Part shown: piece after piece, positions 6,198 through 14,214 of the stretch
Position numbering within the stretch: the stretch's first letter is position 1
Layout of the letters: the number at the start of each line of letters is the position of its first letter
Assembly (NCBI GenBank): GCA_030690405.1
Contig: JAUYGU010000172.1
Coordinates: 1-35,302, forward strand
Length of the DNA stretch: 35,302 nucleotides
From: Dehalococcoidia bacterium
GTDB taxonomy: Bacteria; Chloroflexota; Dehalococcoidia; SM23-28-2; RBG-16-64-32
Reading direction: 5' to 3'
Notes under the pieces: generated by a model
Seen by the model: the letters and a program-made list of their open reading frames with translations, nothing else
What the model was told of the DNA's origin: nothing
Database searches by the model: none
Made by a program: the position numbers and the translations under genes

Positions 6198-7421
6198 TTG
6201 CCTGTCCTGAGCCGAGTTGAAGGGCCCGACCTCGCCCTCGAAGGCCTGCGCGTCGTCGACCTGTCGCAGGGGATCGCCGGGCCGTACTGCGCCAGGCTGC
6301 TGGCGGACTGCGGCGCGGAGGTGATCAAGATCGAGCCGCCTGCGGGCGACTACGCCCGCAGGCTGGGCCCCTTCCCGGACGACGTCCCTCACCACGACAG
6401 GGGCGGCCTGTTCATCCACCTCAACGGCAACAAGAAGAGCGTGACCCTGGACGCGGGCAGCGCGAGCGGCCGCGCCGTCCTGCGAAAGCTGCTCGCCAGG
6501 GCGGACGTGTTGGTCGAGAGCGAGGCGCCGGGGCGCATGGCCTCCCTGGGCCTGGGATACGACGACCTGAAGGACGGCTTCCCGGAGCTCCTCTACTGCT
6601 CGGTCACGCCGTTCGGGCAGACGGGGCCGTACAGCGGCTTTCGGGGCAACTCCCTGACCTGCATGGCGCTCTCCGGCCAGATGTACACTACGGGCGATCC
6701 GGACAGGGAGCCGCTGACGACCGGCGGCGAGCCGGCGGAGTACTTTGCGGGGCTCACGGCGTGGGTGGCCGTGCTGGCCGCGCTGGAGCACCGCGCCGTC
6801 AGCGGCGGGGGCCAGCAGATCGACGTTTCGATGCTGGAGGCGCTGGGCGCCGCGGACGAGTACAACACGGCGATGTACGCCTCGCTGGGCGCCGTCCGCA
6901 AGCGTTACTACTCCCGCCATCACATCCCGGCCTATCCCGCCGAGATCTACCCCTGTCGCGACGGCCACATCGTCGTTGTCGGCGGCGCCGGCGGCTTCCC
7001 GCTCGGCATGGCGATCCTGCTGGAGCAGCCGGAGCTGGAGTCGCACCCGCTGTTCGTCAACTTCTGGATGAGGATCATCCTGTGGCGGCAGTTCGAGGAG
7101 ATACTGCGGCCCTACCTGATGGAGCACGACTGGCGGGAGCTGCTGACGCGGGCCCAGGAGCTGCGCATACCGTTCGGGCCGGTGATGAGCCCGCGCCTGC
7201 TGCTGGAGGACGAGCACCTGAAGGAGCGCGGCTTCTTCGGGGAGGTGGAGCAGCCGGAGGTGGGAAGGATTCAGATGGCCGGTCCGCCCGTCAAGATGTC
7301 GGCGACGCCGCTACGCAGCGGGCCGGCGCCGATGCTCGGCGAGCAGACGACGGAGGTGCTGGCGGAGCTGGGCTACGAGGCGGAGGACGCCCGCATCCTG
7401 CGCGAGCGGGGGGTCACGTAG
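6198..7421 (+). CDS. Family III CoA-transferase (CaiB/BaiF), Glu-type subunit
   Basis: A 407-residue CaiB/BaiF protein. The N-terminal Rossmann part is LRVVDLSQGIAGPYCARLLADCGAEVIKIEPP and VTPFGQTGP follows. Where the catalytic Asp of the family (Asp169 in formyl-CoA transferase) is expected, this protein has Glu181 in GGEPAEYFAGL, so it may be a non-catalytic partner of the Asp-type protein encoded next (start 7693). Family members exchange CoA between carboxylic acids. The TTG start is chosen because AAGGAG sits 6 nt upstream. The first 8 residues after it are encoded by a dispersed repeat (6201-6224). The gene ends directly against a duplicated CoA-transferase 5' fragment. Confidence 0.9.
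   Translation: MPVLSRVEGPDLALEGLRVVDLSQGIAGPYCARLLADCGAEVIKIEPPAGDYARRLGPFPDDVPHHDRGGLFIHLNGNKKSVTLDAGSASGRAVLRKLLARADVLVESEAPGRMASLGLGYDDLKDGFPELLYCSVTPFGQTGPYSGFRGNSLTCMALSGQMYTTGDPDREPLTTGGEPAEYFAGLTAWVAVLAALEHRAVSGGGQQIDVSMLEALGAADEYNTAMYASLGAVRKRYYSRHHIPAYPAEIYPCRDGHIVVVGGAGGFPLGMAILLEQPELESHPLFVNFWMRIILWRQFEEILRPYLMEHDWRELLTRAQELRIPFGPVMSPRLLLEDEHLKERGFFGEVEQPEVGRIQMAGPPVKMSATPLRSGPAPMLGEQTTEVLAELGYEAEDARILRERGVT
6201..6224 (+). repeat. Dispersed repeat forming the N-terminal codons of the CoA-transferase
   Basis: The sequence CCTGTCCTGAG...TTGAAGGG resembles repeats of the form CCTGTCCTGAGC..GTCGAAGGG that are common in many GC-rich environmental genomes. Its reverse complement shares CCCTTC...AGGAC ends with the element inside gcvPB (28553-28612). 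Here it encodes PVLSRVEG, ahead of the conserved domain. Confidence 0.5.
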
Positions 7422-7460
7422 GTGGCTGAGCTGCCGCTCTCCGGCGTTCGCGTGCTGGAC
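7422..7460 (+). pseudogene. Truncated 5' end of a CoA-transferase gene
   Basis: From a GTG at 7422 the sequence encodes AELPLSGVRVLD, nearly the same as PDLPLSGVRVLD at the start of the intact gene at 7693; 26 of 28 nt match (7433-7460 versus 7704-7731). After this the homology stops and a MITE-like element begins. It is a fragment left by duplication or recombination and cannot make an enzyme. Confidence 0.7.
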
Positions 7461-7469
7461 CGATATCTT

Positions 7470-7673
7470 GTCATTCCGAGAAGCGGAGGCGACCTCCTGG
7501 TCGCGGGAGCGACGAGGAATCTCGAATGTCCACAGGTCATCCGCATACGCAGTCAAATCAGGGTCGCATGGCTGCTGGGGAGAGACAGGCGAGAGCGACC
7601 GCTTGCCCCACCCCAGATTCCTTCGCGGCGGACCGTCAGACACCGCGCACACGAACTCGCCGCTCAGAATGAC
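7470..7673. mobile_element. MITE-like non-coding element with terminal inverted repeats
   Basis: The 204-nt segment starts GTCATTCCGAG and ends CTCAGAATGAC, which pair as inverted repeats (10 of 11 positions). Internally GAGGAATCT and AGATTCCTTCGC form a second inverted pair. No transposase is encoded. Elements with GTCATTCTGAG ends and GAGGAATCT sub-ends recur in many bacterial genomes. It separates the broken CoA-transferase start from the intact gene. Confidence 0.7.
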
Positions 7674-7692
7674 GGTGCGCACGGGGGTGCCC

Positions 7693-9057
7693 ATGCCTGA
7701 CCTCCCGCTCTCCGGCGTCCGCGTGCTGGACCTGTCGCAGGTGTACGCGGGGCCCACCTGCAGCCGCATCCTCTGCGACCTGGGCGCGGAGGTGATCAAG
7801 GTCGAGGGGCTGCACCGCATCGACATCACCCGCAACTTCGCCATCTACGACAACAAGACGCAGGACGACTACTGGAACCGTTCCAGTTACTTTCTGTACC
7901 GCAACGCGGGCAAGAAGTCGGTCACGCTGGACTTTCAGGAGCCCCGCGCCGTCGAAACGCTCAAGCGCCTCGTCCCCCACGCTGACGTCGTCGTGGAGAG
8001 CTTCACGCCGCGGGTGCTGGCCCAGCACGGGCTGGACTACGGGTCGCTCCGCCCGCTGAGGCCGGACCTGATCATGGTGTCGCTGTCCGGGTACGGACAG
8101 ACCGGCGCCTGGCGCGACTACTCGGCCTACGGGATGGGGCTGGAGCCCGCCTCCGGCATCTCCTCCTTCACCGGCTACCGGGGCGGCGACCCGCTGCGCA
8201 CCGGCATCTCCTTCACGGACCCGTATTCGGGGATTGTCGGCGCGGGGGCGGTGCTGGCGGCGCTGCACTACCGGCGGCGGACCGGCAAGGGGCAGTACAT
8301 CGACCTGTCGGAGCAGGAGGCGGCGATACCCGTCGGCGGCTACGCGCTGATGGACTACGCGCTCAACGGCCGTGAGCCGGAGCGCATCGGGAACCGCAGC
8401 CCCTGGTTCGCACCGCAGGGCTGTTACCCCTGCCGCCCGGACGGTCAGGCGGGGGACGACAGCTGGCTTGTGCTCACCATCCACGACGACGCCGAGTGGG
8501 CGGCGTTCTGCGCCGCCGCCGGGCATCCCGAGTGGGCGGAGGACGAGCGGTTCAGCGACGTCCCCGGCCGCCACCGCCACCACGACGCGCTCGATGAGCT
8601 GATCGCCGGCTGGACGCGGCAGCAGGACCAAATGGAGGCGATGCACCTGCTCCAGGGCGCGGGTGTAACCGCCGCCGCCGTGCTCAACCCGAAGCAGGTG
8701 CTGCTGGACCCGCACCTGCGGGAGCGCGGCTACTTCGACATGGTGGAGCACGCCGGGGCGGCGCGCCCCGTGCCGAAGCAGCTCGGCGCGCGCTTCTCGG
8801 CGTTCGGGTGCGGCGCCCGCGGCACCGCTCCGAGCCTGGGCGAGCACAACCGCGAGGTGCTCCAGGGGCTGCTGGGCCTGTCGGACGATGAGCTGGCGGA
8901 GCTCCAGGAGGCGAAGGCGATAGGCGACACGCCGGAGTTCGCTGTGCCCGTCCAGCTTATGCAGGCGATGGTGCAGTGGCCGCTCACGTCTTACCTGCAG
9001 ATGGGTGCGCTGGCGGCGCTGGAGCCGGACTACAGGCAGCAGCTGGGAATGGACTAG
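7693..9057 (+). CDS. Family III CoA-transferase (CaiB/BaiF), Asp-type subunit
   Basis: A 454-residue protein, somewhat longer than the usual 390-420 because of a C-terminal extension (PVQLMQAMVQWPLTSYLQMGALAALEPDYRQQLGMD, given in two halves as PVQLMQAMVQWPLTSYL and QMGALAALEPDYRQQLG). It has LSGVRVLDLSQVYAGPTCS, GAEVIKVE, GYGQTG and the catalytic aspartate as Asp176 in TGISFTDPYSG. A middle segment GNRSPWFAPQGCYPC followed by LVLTIHDDAEWAAF is shared with the fourth CoA-transferase (16384) but not with the Glu-type proteins. It probably works with the upstream Glu-type protein as a heteromer, moving CoA onto an unidentified acid. The ATG at 7693 begins the homology; no clear ribosome binding site is visible. 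Confidence 0.92.
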   Translation: MPDLPLSGVRVLDLSQVYAGPTCSRILCDLGAEVIKVEGLHRIDITRNFAIYDNKTQDDYWNRSSYFLYRNAGKKSVTLDFQEPRAVETLKRLVPHADVVVESFTPRVLAQHGLDYGSLRPLRPDLIMVSLSGYGQTGAWRDYSAYGMGLEPASGISSFTGYRGGDPLRTGISFTDPYSGIVGAGAVLAALHYRRRTGKGQYIDLSEQEAAIPVGGYALMDYALNGREPERIGNRSPWFAPQGCYPCRPDGQAGDDSWLVLTIHDDAEWAAFCAAAGHPEWAEDERFSDVPGRHRHHDALDELIAGWTRQQDQMEAMHLLQGAGVTAAAVLNPKQVLLDPHLRERGYFDMVEHAGAARPVPKQLGARFSAFGCGARGTAPSLGEHNREVLQGLLGLSDDELAELQEAKAIGDTPEFAVPVQLMQAMVQWPLTSYLQMGALAALEPDYRQQLGMD

Positions 9058-9088
9058 CGTAACGGATGAGAGCCGGAAGGAGACGGTC

Positions 9089-10033
9089 ATGGCGATGAAG
9101 TTCGGGGTGCAGGCCACGCAGTCGGGAGTCACCTGGGAAGAGCTCCTCGCCCTCTGGCAGGAGCTGGACCGCGACTCCAACTTCGATCACCTGTGGCTGA
9201 TGGACCACTTCGTGACCGGTGCGGGCACGGCGGCGGACTCCTCCGGCCCCTGCATGGAGGGCTGGACGTCGCTGGCCGCGCTGGCGCAGGCGACATCGCG
9301 CGTCCGCCTGGGCATCCTGGTGACCGGCAACACCTACCGTCACCCGGCCGTGCTGGCGAAGATGGCGACGACGGTCGACCAGATCTCCGGCGGCCGCCTG
9401 GAGTTCGGCCTGGGCGCCGCCTGGCACGCCTACGAGCACGAGGCGTTCGCCATCCCGTTCCATACCACCGGGGAGCGGCTGGGGCGGCTCGATGAGGCGG
9501 CGCAGGTGATCAAGCTGCTGTGGACTCAGCCTCGGCCGAAGTTCCAGGGCCGCTACTACCAGCTGGACGAGCCGCCGTACAATCCGCCGAACGTGCAGCA
9601 GCCGCACCCGCCGATCCTCATCGGCGGCAGCGGCGAGAGGCGCACCCTGCGCACCGTCGCCCGCTACGCCGACGCGACCAACGTGCAGGGCACGCCGGAG
9701 GAGGTGCGCGGGAAGTTCGAGGTCCTGGAAGGGCACTGCCGCGAGGTTGGGCGGGACTACTCCGAGATTCGGCGGACGGTGATGCTCATGCTGTTCCTGA
9801 CGGACGACCCGGCGTTCCAGCAGCGCGTGGTGCAGGGGGTGGCGGCGTTCCGCGGCGTCGGCGAGGAGGAGGCGCGGCGGTCGGTGCTCCTGGGCTCCGT
9901 GGAGGACGTGAAGGCGCAGGTGCGGGAGTTCGCGGAGGCGGGCGCGCAGGAGATAATCGTCGCGCAGTTCCCCCGTAGCCACCGCGAGAGCCTGCTGCGC
10001 TTCTCGCGGGAGGTGGTCCCGGCGTTCAGGTGA
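9089..10033 (+). CDS. LLM-class (luciferase-like) flavin/F420-dependent oxidoreductase
   Basis: A 314-residue TIM-barrel oxidoreductase of the bacterial luciferase superfamily. Recognisable parts are MKFGVQATQSGVTWEEL, DHLWLMDHFV, SLAALAQATSRVRLGILVTGNTYRHPA, the KMATTVDQISGGRLEFGLGAAW signature and PPILIGGSGERRTLRTVARYAD. These match the F420-dependent branch better than the two-component FMNH2 monooxygenases, but cofactor choice is uncertain. The start at 9089 has AAGGAG 6 nt upstream. It follows the CoA-transferase stop by 31 nt, so it is probably in the same operon and may oxidise a CoA-activated or free acid of that pathway. Confidence 0.9.
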   Translation: MAMKFGVQATQSGVTWEELLALWQELDRDSNFDHLWLMDHFVTGAGTAADSSGPCMEGWTSLAALAQATSRVRLGILVTGNTYRHPAVLAKMATTVDQISGGRLEFGLGAAWHAYEHEAFAIPFHTTGERLGRLDEAAQVIKLLWTQPRPKFQGRYYQLDEPPYNPPNVQQPHPPILIGGSGERRTLRTVARYADATNVQGTPEEVRGKFEVLEGHCREVGRDYSEIRRTVMLMLFLTDDPAFQQRVVQGVAAFRGVGEEEARRSVLLGSVEDVKAQVREFAEAGAQEIIVAQFPRSHRESLLRFSREVVPAFR

Positions 10034-10045
10034 GCGACGAAGGCG

Positions 10046-10606
10046 TCAGGCGGCGCCGCCTTCAAGCTTGAAGCTGTAGGCGCACTCCTGTCCCTGGGCC
10101 TTCTGGCACTTTCCCAGGGATGGGGTCATCTGGTACTTGAGGCCCGAAGCGTCGAGCCAGCCGGTGAGCCGCGAGAAGATGCCGCACTCGTATGAGTCGG
10201 CCACGCCGGCGCGGGCCACGTTTTCGTGGGCGAAGCAGCGCTGGATACGGATCTGGAACGAGTCATCGCCAGTCGGGATCACCTGGTAGTCCAGCAGCTC
10301 GGGCCCGAGAAGGCCGATGATCGTCTCCTGGAGCAGGAGGTAGTCGTCTGCTGTCTCTGAGGGGGGAATCTGCAGCGCCCGCATGATGCGATGGGCTTCG
10401 ACTTTGCCTTCCTCGTGCGAGGCGATCTGGTTCAGCCGGCTGGCCGCCTCAAGCCCGAAGGCCTGGGCCACGGCCATAAACCAGCGCGCATCGTGCGACA
10501 GCCAGCACTTGATGAGCAACGCCTCGCGCTCTTCCCGTGAGAGCGTGGCCAGGATGCCATTGGCCCGCTCTCGTAGCTGAGGCTGAAGGTCCTGCTGCTC
10601 GCTCAC
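10046..10606 (-). CDS. Cysteine-containing hypothetical protein, possibly DUF6125 family
   Basis: A 186-residue soluble protein. The N-terminal half is helical (LREREANGIL-like helix, then REEREALLIKCWLSHDARWFMAVAQAFGLEAA, here as REEREALLIKCWLSHDAR and WFMAVAQAFGLEAA). The C-terminal half carries cysteines in IQRCFAHENV, SYECGIFSRLTGW and GKCQKAQGQECAYSF that could bind a metal or cluster. This pattern reminds me of the DUF6125 proteins, but I cannot confirm that here. The GTG at 10606 is chosen because AAAGGAGG lies 7 nt upstream. The gene is convergent with the LLM oxidoreductase and divergent from the NAD-binding protein gene. Function is unknown. Confidence 0.75.
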   Translation of the reverse strand: MSEQQDLQPQLRERANGILATLSREEREALLIKCWLSHDARWFMAVAQAFGLEAASRLNQIASHEEGKVEAHRIMRALQIPPSETADDYLLLQETIIGLLGPELLDYQVIPTGDDSFQIRIQRCFAHENVARAGVADSYECGIFSRLTGWLDASGLKYQMTPSLGKCQKAQGQECAYSFKLEGGAA

Positions 10607-10658
10607 GGCCCTGCCTCCTTTCGCGCCCGCCCTGTCACGGGGCCATTGTAAGCCCTCG

Positions 10659-10711
10659 CCCTCACCCCGACCTGCGGTCACCCCTCTCCCGCGAGCGGGA
10701 GAGGGGTGACG
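10659..10711. repeat. Dispersed repeat with a strong hairpin between divergent genes
   Basis: CCCTCACCCCGACC is followed by a perfect hairpin CCCCTCTCCCGC-GA-GCGGGAGAGGGG (12-bp stem, 2-nt loop, 10681-10706). The same CTCACCCCG..C...CACCCCTCTCCCGC layout occurs inside gcvT (32545-32602). Repeats of this type are widespread in GC-rich genomes. Confidence 0.75.
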
Positions 10712-10734
10712 GGTTTGAGTGCGTCGCGCCCTTC

Positions 10735-10740
10735 TATGCT
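10735..10740 (+). promoter_or_regulatory. Candidate -10 box, leaderless or short-leader start
   Basis: TATGCT ends 5 nt before a GTG (10746) and 14 nt before an ATG (10755) of the next gene. No Shine-Dalgarno is present in this interval. Confidence 0.4.
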
Positions 10741-10745
10741 AACCT

Positions 10746-11528
10746 GTGGCCGTCATGTCGCGCGTCCTGATTACCGGTGGCACCGGCGTACTGGGTCGCG
10801 AGCTCGTGCCCCGGCTCGCGGCGGCGGGCCACGGGGTGCGGGTCATGAGCCGCCGCGCGGCGCCAGCGGAAGGCGCGCCGGCGGAGTGGGCGCAGGCGCA
10901 GATCGGGACGGGCGAGGGCCTGGCGGAGGCGGTGGCGGGCGTTGCCGTCATTGTGCACGCGGCGTCCAGCCCCTTCCGGCGCACGCGGGAGGTGGATGTG
11001 GAGGGCACGCGGCGCCTGCTGGAGGCAGCGAAGGCAGCCGGCGTCTCGCACTTCGTGTACATCTCAATTGTGGGGATAGACCGGATACCGCTGCCCTACT
11101 ACAAGCACAAGCTGGCGGCGGAGAAGCTCATCGAGGAGAGCGGGGTGCCGTACTCCGTCCTGCGGGCACCCCAGTTCTTCACGCTGATGGACGAGATCCT
11201 CGGCAACCTGCTTCGTTTCCCGGTGGGGGTCTACCCGGCCGGCTTCAAGTTCCAGCCCATCGATCCCGGCGAAGTGGCGGAGCGCATCGTCCAGCAGGCC
11301 GAAGCGGGGCCGGGCGGCCGCTTGCCGGAGATCGCCGGGCCGGAGGTGCGCAGCGCGGTCGAGCTGGCGCGGGTCTGGCTGAAGGCGCGTGGCAAGAGGC
11401 GCCTGCTTGTTCCGCTGCCGCTGTTCGGGAAGGTGGCCGGCGCCTATCGCGCGGGCTATAACTGCGCCCCGGAGAGCAAGTACGGGCGGATCACCTGGGC
11501 GGAGTGGCTGAGTCGCAGGTACGGTTAG
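10746..11528 (+). CDS. NAD(P)-binding NmrA/epimerase-like protein (atypical SDR)
   Basis: A 260-residue atypical short-chain dehydrogenase. The dinucleotide-binding motif is at the very start, MSRVLITGGTGVLGRELVPRLAAAGHGVRVMSRR (GGTGVLG loop). VIVHAASSPF and FVYISIVGIDRIPLPYYKHKLAAEKLIEESG correspond to strand 4 and the YxxxK helix (YYKHK), followed by YSVLRAPQFF. Length and layout match NAD-dependent epimerase/dehydratase-like or NmrA-like proteins; the substrate is unknown. There is no ribosome binding site, and a TATGCT box ends 5 nt before the GTG, so translation may be leaderless. The ATG at 10755 is an equally possible start. It is followed by the crotonase gene 23 nt later, probably in one operon. 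Confidence 0.85.
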   Translation: MAVMSRVLITGGTGVLGRELVPRLAAAGHGVRVMSRRAAPAEGAPAEWAQAQIGTGEGLAEAVAGVAVIVHAASSPFRRTREVDVEGTRRLLEAAKAAGVSHFVYISIVGIDRIPLPYYKHKLAAEKLIEESGVPYSVLRAPQFFTLMDEILGNLLRFPVGVYPAGFKFQPIDPGEVAERIVQQAEAGPGGRLPEIAGPEVRSAVELARVWLKARGKRRLLVPLPLFGKVAGAYRAGYNCAPESKYGRITWAEWLSRRYG

Positions 11529-11551
11529 CAGACACGAAAGGAGCCGACGCC

Positions 11552-12376
11552 ATGCCCCCCGTCCTCACCGAGCGCCGTGACCGCGCCTTCGTCGTCACGA
11601 TCAACCGGCCGGAGGCGCGCAACGCCGTCAACGCCGAGGTGGCCCAGCTGCTGTTCGAGGCGGTGGAGGCGTTCAAGGCGGATGAAACGCTGGACGCGCT
11701 CATACTGACCGGCGCCGGCGATCCTTCGGCAGGCTCTCGCCCAGGCGAGTCGCCTTTGGCGACAGGACAGGCTGCCTTCTGCGCCGGGGCGGACCTGAAG
11801 GGCGGCGCGGGGCTGATGGCGCGGCCGGGCGCCCAGGAGTCCGGCCCCATGGGCTTCTCCCGCATCACGGATGTGGACAAGCCCGCCATCGCCGCCGTCA
11901 ACGGCTACTGCCTGGCCGGCGGCGTGGAGCTCGCCTGCTGGTGCGACTTCCGCATCGCGGACGAGACGTCGCAGTTCGGTATCCTGAACCGGCGCTGGGG
12001 GGTGCCGCTGCTGGACGGCGGCACGCAGCGGCTGCCGCGCATCGTCGGACTGGGGAACGCCCTCTACCTGATGGAGACGGGCGTCATGATCGACGCGCGG
12101 CAGGCGCAGCGGATGGGGCTGGTGCAGGAGGTCGTGCCGAAGGGCGCCGCCCTGGAGCGGGGGCTTGAGCTGGCGAAGGCGATATCCACGTACCCGCAGC
12201 TCAGCCTGCGCAACGACCGCCGCGCCGCCATCGATGGGCTGGCGCTGCCGCTGCCGGAGGGGCTGGAGCTGGAGCGGCGGCTGCACGAGGCGAGCCTCGG
12301 AGACCCGGCGATGGTGGAGGGGCTGCGACGGTACGCCGCCGGCGACCGGCCGCCGCCGCCGCGGGGGGCGGTGTGA
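11552..12376 (+). CDS. Crotonase-family protein with an in-frame palindromic insertion
   Basis: A 274-residue crotonase. The conserved run LILTGAGD...AFCAGADLKGG is interrupted by 17 residues (58-74, SRPGESPLATGQ at the centre), encoded by a 51-nt repeat. Removing it restores the normal family sequence. The first catalytic Glu is present (Glu126 in GGVELAC), but the second position of true hydratases is replaced in FGILNRRWGVPLLDGGTQR, so it probably does not perform simple enoyl-CoA hydration. The ATG at 11552 has AAAGGAG about 7 nt upstream. The insertion borders the oxyanion-hole loop, so whether the enzyme is active is uncertain. The gene follows the NAD-binding protein gene and precedes the LPXTG protein gene. 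Confidence 0.9.
   Translation: MPPVLTERRDRAFVVTINRPEARNAVNAEVAQLLFEAVEAFKADETLDALILTGAGDPSAGSRPGESPLATGQAAFCAGADLKGGAGLMARPGAQESGPMGFSRITDVDKPAIAAVNGYCLAGGVELACWCDFRIADETSQFGILNRRWGVPLLDGGTQRLPRIVGLGNALYLMETGVMIDARQAQRMGLVQEVVPKGAALERGLELAKAISTYPQLSLRNDRRAAIDGLALPLPEGLELERRLHEASLGDPAMVEGLRRYAAGDRPPPPRGAV
11723..11773. repeat. In-frame palindromic element inside a crotonase gene
   Basis: These 51 nt (17 codons) separate GAGD from AFCAGADL in the crotonase. Two adjacent hairpins are visible: CTCGCC-CA-GGCGAG and GTCGCC-TTT-GGCGAC, with flanking GGCAG/CTGCC arms. The 35 nt 11734-11768 are identical to 28572-28606 inside gcvPB. Confidence 0.88.
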
Positions 12377-12409
12377 GCGCTGGCTTGACCGGGCGTGCGG
12401 CCTTCTGCC

Positions 12410-12430
12410 GGGAGCCATTTATGGGCTCCC
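12410..12430 (+). terminator. Hairpin after the crotonase gene, possible terminator
   Basis: GGGAGCC and GGCTCCC form a 7-bp stem around a 7-nt loop, 33 nt after the crotonase stop. No T-run follows, so termination is uncertain. The remainder of the 186-nt gap 12377-12562 is comparatively AT-rich around 12450-12485 and may hold the promoter of the next gene. Confidence 0.35.
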
Positions 12431-12562
12431 ACCGGGCCCAGCCTCCCCAGCATAACTTTACGTTCCATTATCGCGTTATTGCTTTACGGGGAAGGAGAGC
12501 GTCTGACCTTTCCCTTCCTCACGGTCACAGATGCCCAGCGCCGAGGCGAAGGAGGCCACTTC

Positions 12563-14194
12563 ATGCGAAGCCTAGCTCTGACAATCACGCTCACCGTCCT
12601 CGTGGGGCTTGGAAGCCTTATGGGAGCCGGTACAGCGATGGCGTCGACCGTCGTGGTGGATGACGACGGTCAGGCCACAGCAGCCGATTGCGACTCCGCG
12701 ACGGCAACCCCCTACACGACGATCTCCGCTGCCGTAACCGCGTCTGCCGGCGGCGACACTATCGGCGTCTGCCCTGGGACCTACGACGAGCGGCTCGTTA
12801 TCGACAAGCAGCTCACTCTCAGCGGCTCCGGCGGCGGCAGCACAATCGTGCAGAACACGGCGGTTCCCAGCGGTCCCAACGCTGGCGACTTCGCGGACGT
12901 CCAGCTCACTGCGGGCGCGAGCGGGGCTGTCATCCAGGACATATCATTCGACTTCAACGGCACCGACGGGACGCGGCAGGGATGGGGCATAGTGATCAGT
13001 GACTTCAACGGCCCCACCGTCACCGGCGTTCAGATCCTCAACAACGAGATCTTCCTCGGCAAGGGCTCAGGCGCCGCCAGCATCGGCGAAGGCGTGGGCA
13101 TTCAGACCGGCAAAAACGCAGATGTCGGCGGCCTCCTCGTATCCGGCAACTCCTTCCACGGCGATCAGGCCGCCGGCGTCGGCTCGGAGGGCATTTACAT
13201 CAACCCGGTGGCCGGTGGAGGCTCCGTGACGATCGCCGACAATACCTTTGACGGCCACCTGTTCGTGGGCGTCTCTATTGAGTCCGGCAACGTCAGCGTC
13301 TCGAACAACACCATTGTCGATACCATTGCTCCAAACACCGCTGGTACGCACGGCCTGCGCGTGAACGATTTCGTGGGCGGAGTGAGCTATAGCGGGATCG
13401 CCCTGAGTGGCAACGCGATCGATGGCTTTGAGAACGGTATGCGCCTGGGCAGCAGCGCCTCCGCCTCGTCGACGTTGACCATCAACGCACAGGGCAACGT
13501 CATCACAGGCAACACCCGGGGCGTCTGGGTGCGCTACGATGCCGTGCCGACCATCGAGGGCGGGATCATTTGCGGAAACACCGCGGGCATAGAGGTGCTC
13601 TCCAGCGCCGTATTCAGCGCGGAGGGCAACTGGTGGGGTGATGCCTCCGGACCTACCCATCCCGGCAACGCCGGCGGCTCTGGCGACAGCGTCGTCGACG
13701 GTGGGAACGGCGGCTCCGGCACAGTGGACTTCGACCCCTGGGTAGACACGATCAGCGGCAGCGCTGACGCCGCCACGGCCGGCTCGCCCTCCGGCGTAAG
13801 CTTCCAGTTCTCGGACGCCGGCGGCACGGTGTTCCTGGGCGAGGGCGCCGGGCCTTTCGAGGTGACCACGGACAACGGGACGGTTAGCCCCTCCCCGGCG
13901 TTCATCAACGCGGCGGAGGGTACGGTGGAGGTGACGCTGACGCCGGCGAGTGAAGGCACCGCCACTGTCACCATCACCGGCCCCTGTGGCCTGGACGACA
14001 CCCTCGGCGGCAACTCGGTCACCCTGGACGTGGCGGCCGCGCCCGTGGCGCCCACCCCGACGCCGTCCCAGCTGCCGCTGACGGGCGGGCAGCCTGCCTC
14101 CGGCGCGGACGTGCCATGGCTGGCCATGCTATTTGCCGGAGTGACGCTGGCCGGGGCGGGAGGCGCGCTCGTCGCCGTGCGCAGGCGGCGCTAG
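12563..14194 (+). CDS. Secreted parallel beta-helix protein with LPXTG sorting signal
   Basis: A 543-residue cell-surface protein. Residues 1-28 are a signal peptide (MRSLALTITLTVLVGLGSLM, cleavage probably after TAMA). Next come right-handed beta-helix repeats typical of NosD/pectate-lyase-like proteins: GDTIGVCPGTYDERLVIDKQ, many N-rich turns (ILNNEIF, ISGNSF-type, VSNNTIVD) and the closing EGNWWGDASGPTHPG. A beta-sandwich-like segment follows, then a Pro/Thr linker (APTPTPSQ), the sortase motif LPLTG at 504-508, a hydrophobic segment and a VRRRR tail. It would be covalently anchored by a sortase, none of which is in this window. The start has AAGGAGG 7 nt upstream; the longer frame to 12395 is not homologous. 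Ligand is unknown; glycan binding is plausible. Confidence 0.92.
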   Translation: MRSLALTITLTVLVGLGSLMGAGTAMASTVVVDDDGQATAADCDSATATPYTTISAAVTASAGGDTIGVCPGTYDERLVIDKQLTLSGSGGGSTIVQNTAVPSGPNAGDFADVQLTAGASGAVIQDISFDFNGTDGTRQGWGIVISDFNGPTVTGVQILNNEIFLGKGSGAASIGEGVGIQTGKNADVGGLLVSGNSFHGDQAAGVGSEGIYINPVAGGGSVTIADNTFDGHLFVGVSIESGNVSVSNNTIVDTIAPNTAGTHGLRVNDFVGGVSYSGIALSGNAIDGFENGMRLGSSASASSTLTINAQGNVITGNTRGVWVRYDAVPTIEGGIICGNTAGIEVLSSAVFSAEGNWWGDASGPTHPGNAGGSGDSVVDGGNGGSGTVDFDPWVDTISGSADAATAGSPSGVSFQFSDAGGTVFLGEGAGPFEVTTDNGTVSPSPAFINAAEGTVEVTLTPASEGTATVTITGPCGLDDTLGGNSVTLDVAAAPVAPTPTPSQLPLTGGQPASGADVPWLAMLFAGVTLAGAGGALVAVRRRR

Positions 14195-14214
14195 CTTACC
14201 GGATAACGAACGCA

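Noticed and set aside
5316..7217. 633-codon minus-strand open frame extending upstream of the crotonase
   Set aside because: Beyond 6059 it is antisense to a well-supported CoA-transferase gene and encodes low-complexity Arg/Gln/Leu-rich sequence with no family match.
7636..9180. 514-codon minus-strand open frame
   Set aside because: It is antisense to the CoA-transferase at 7693; high GC leaves few stops and the translation is Arg/Gln/Val-rich without domain motifs.
10681..10706. 12-bp hairpin as a transcription terminator
   Set aside because: It sits between two divergent gene starts, lacks a T-run and belongs to a dispersed repeat found also inside gcvT.
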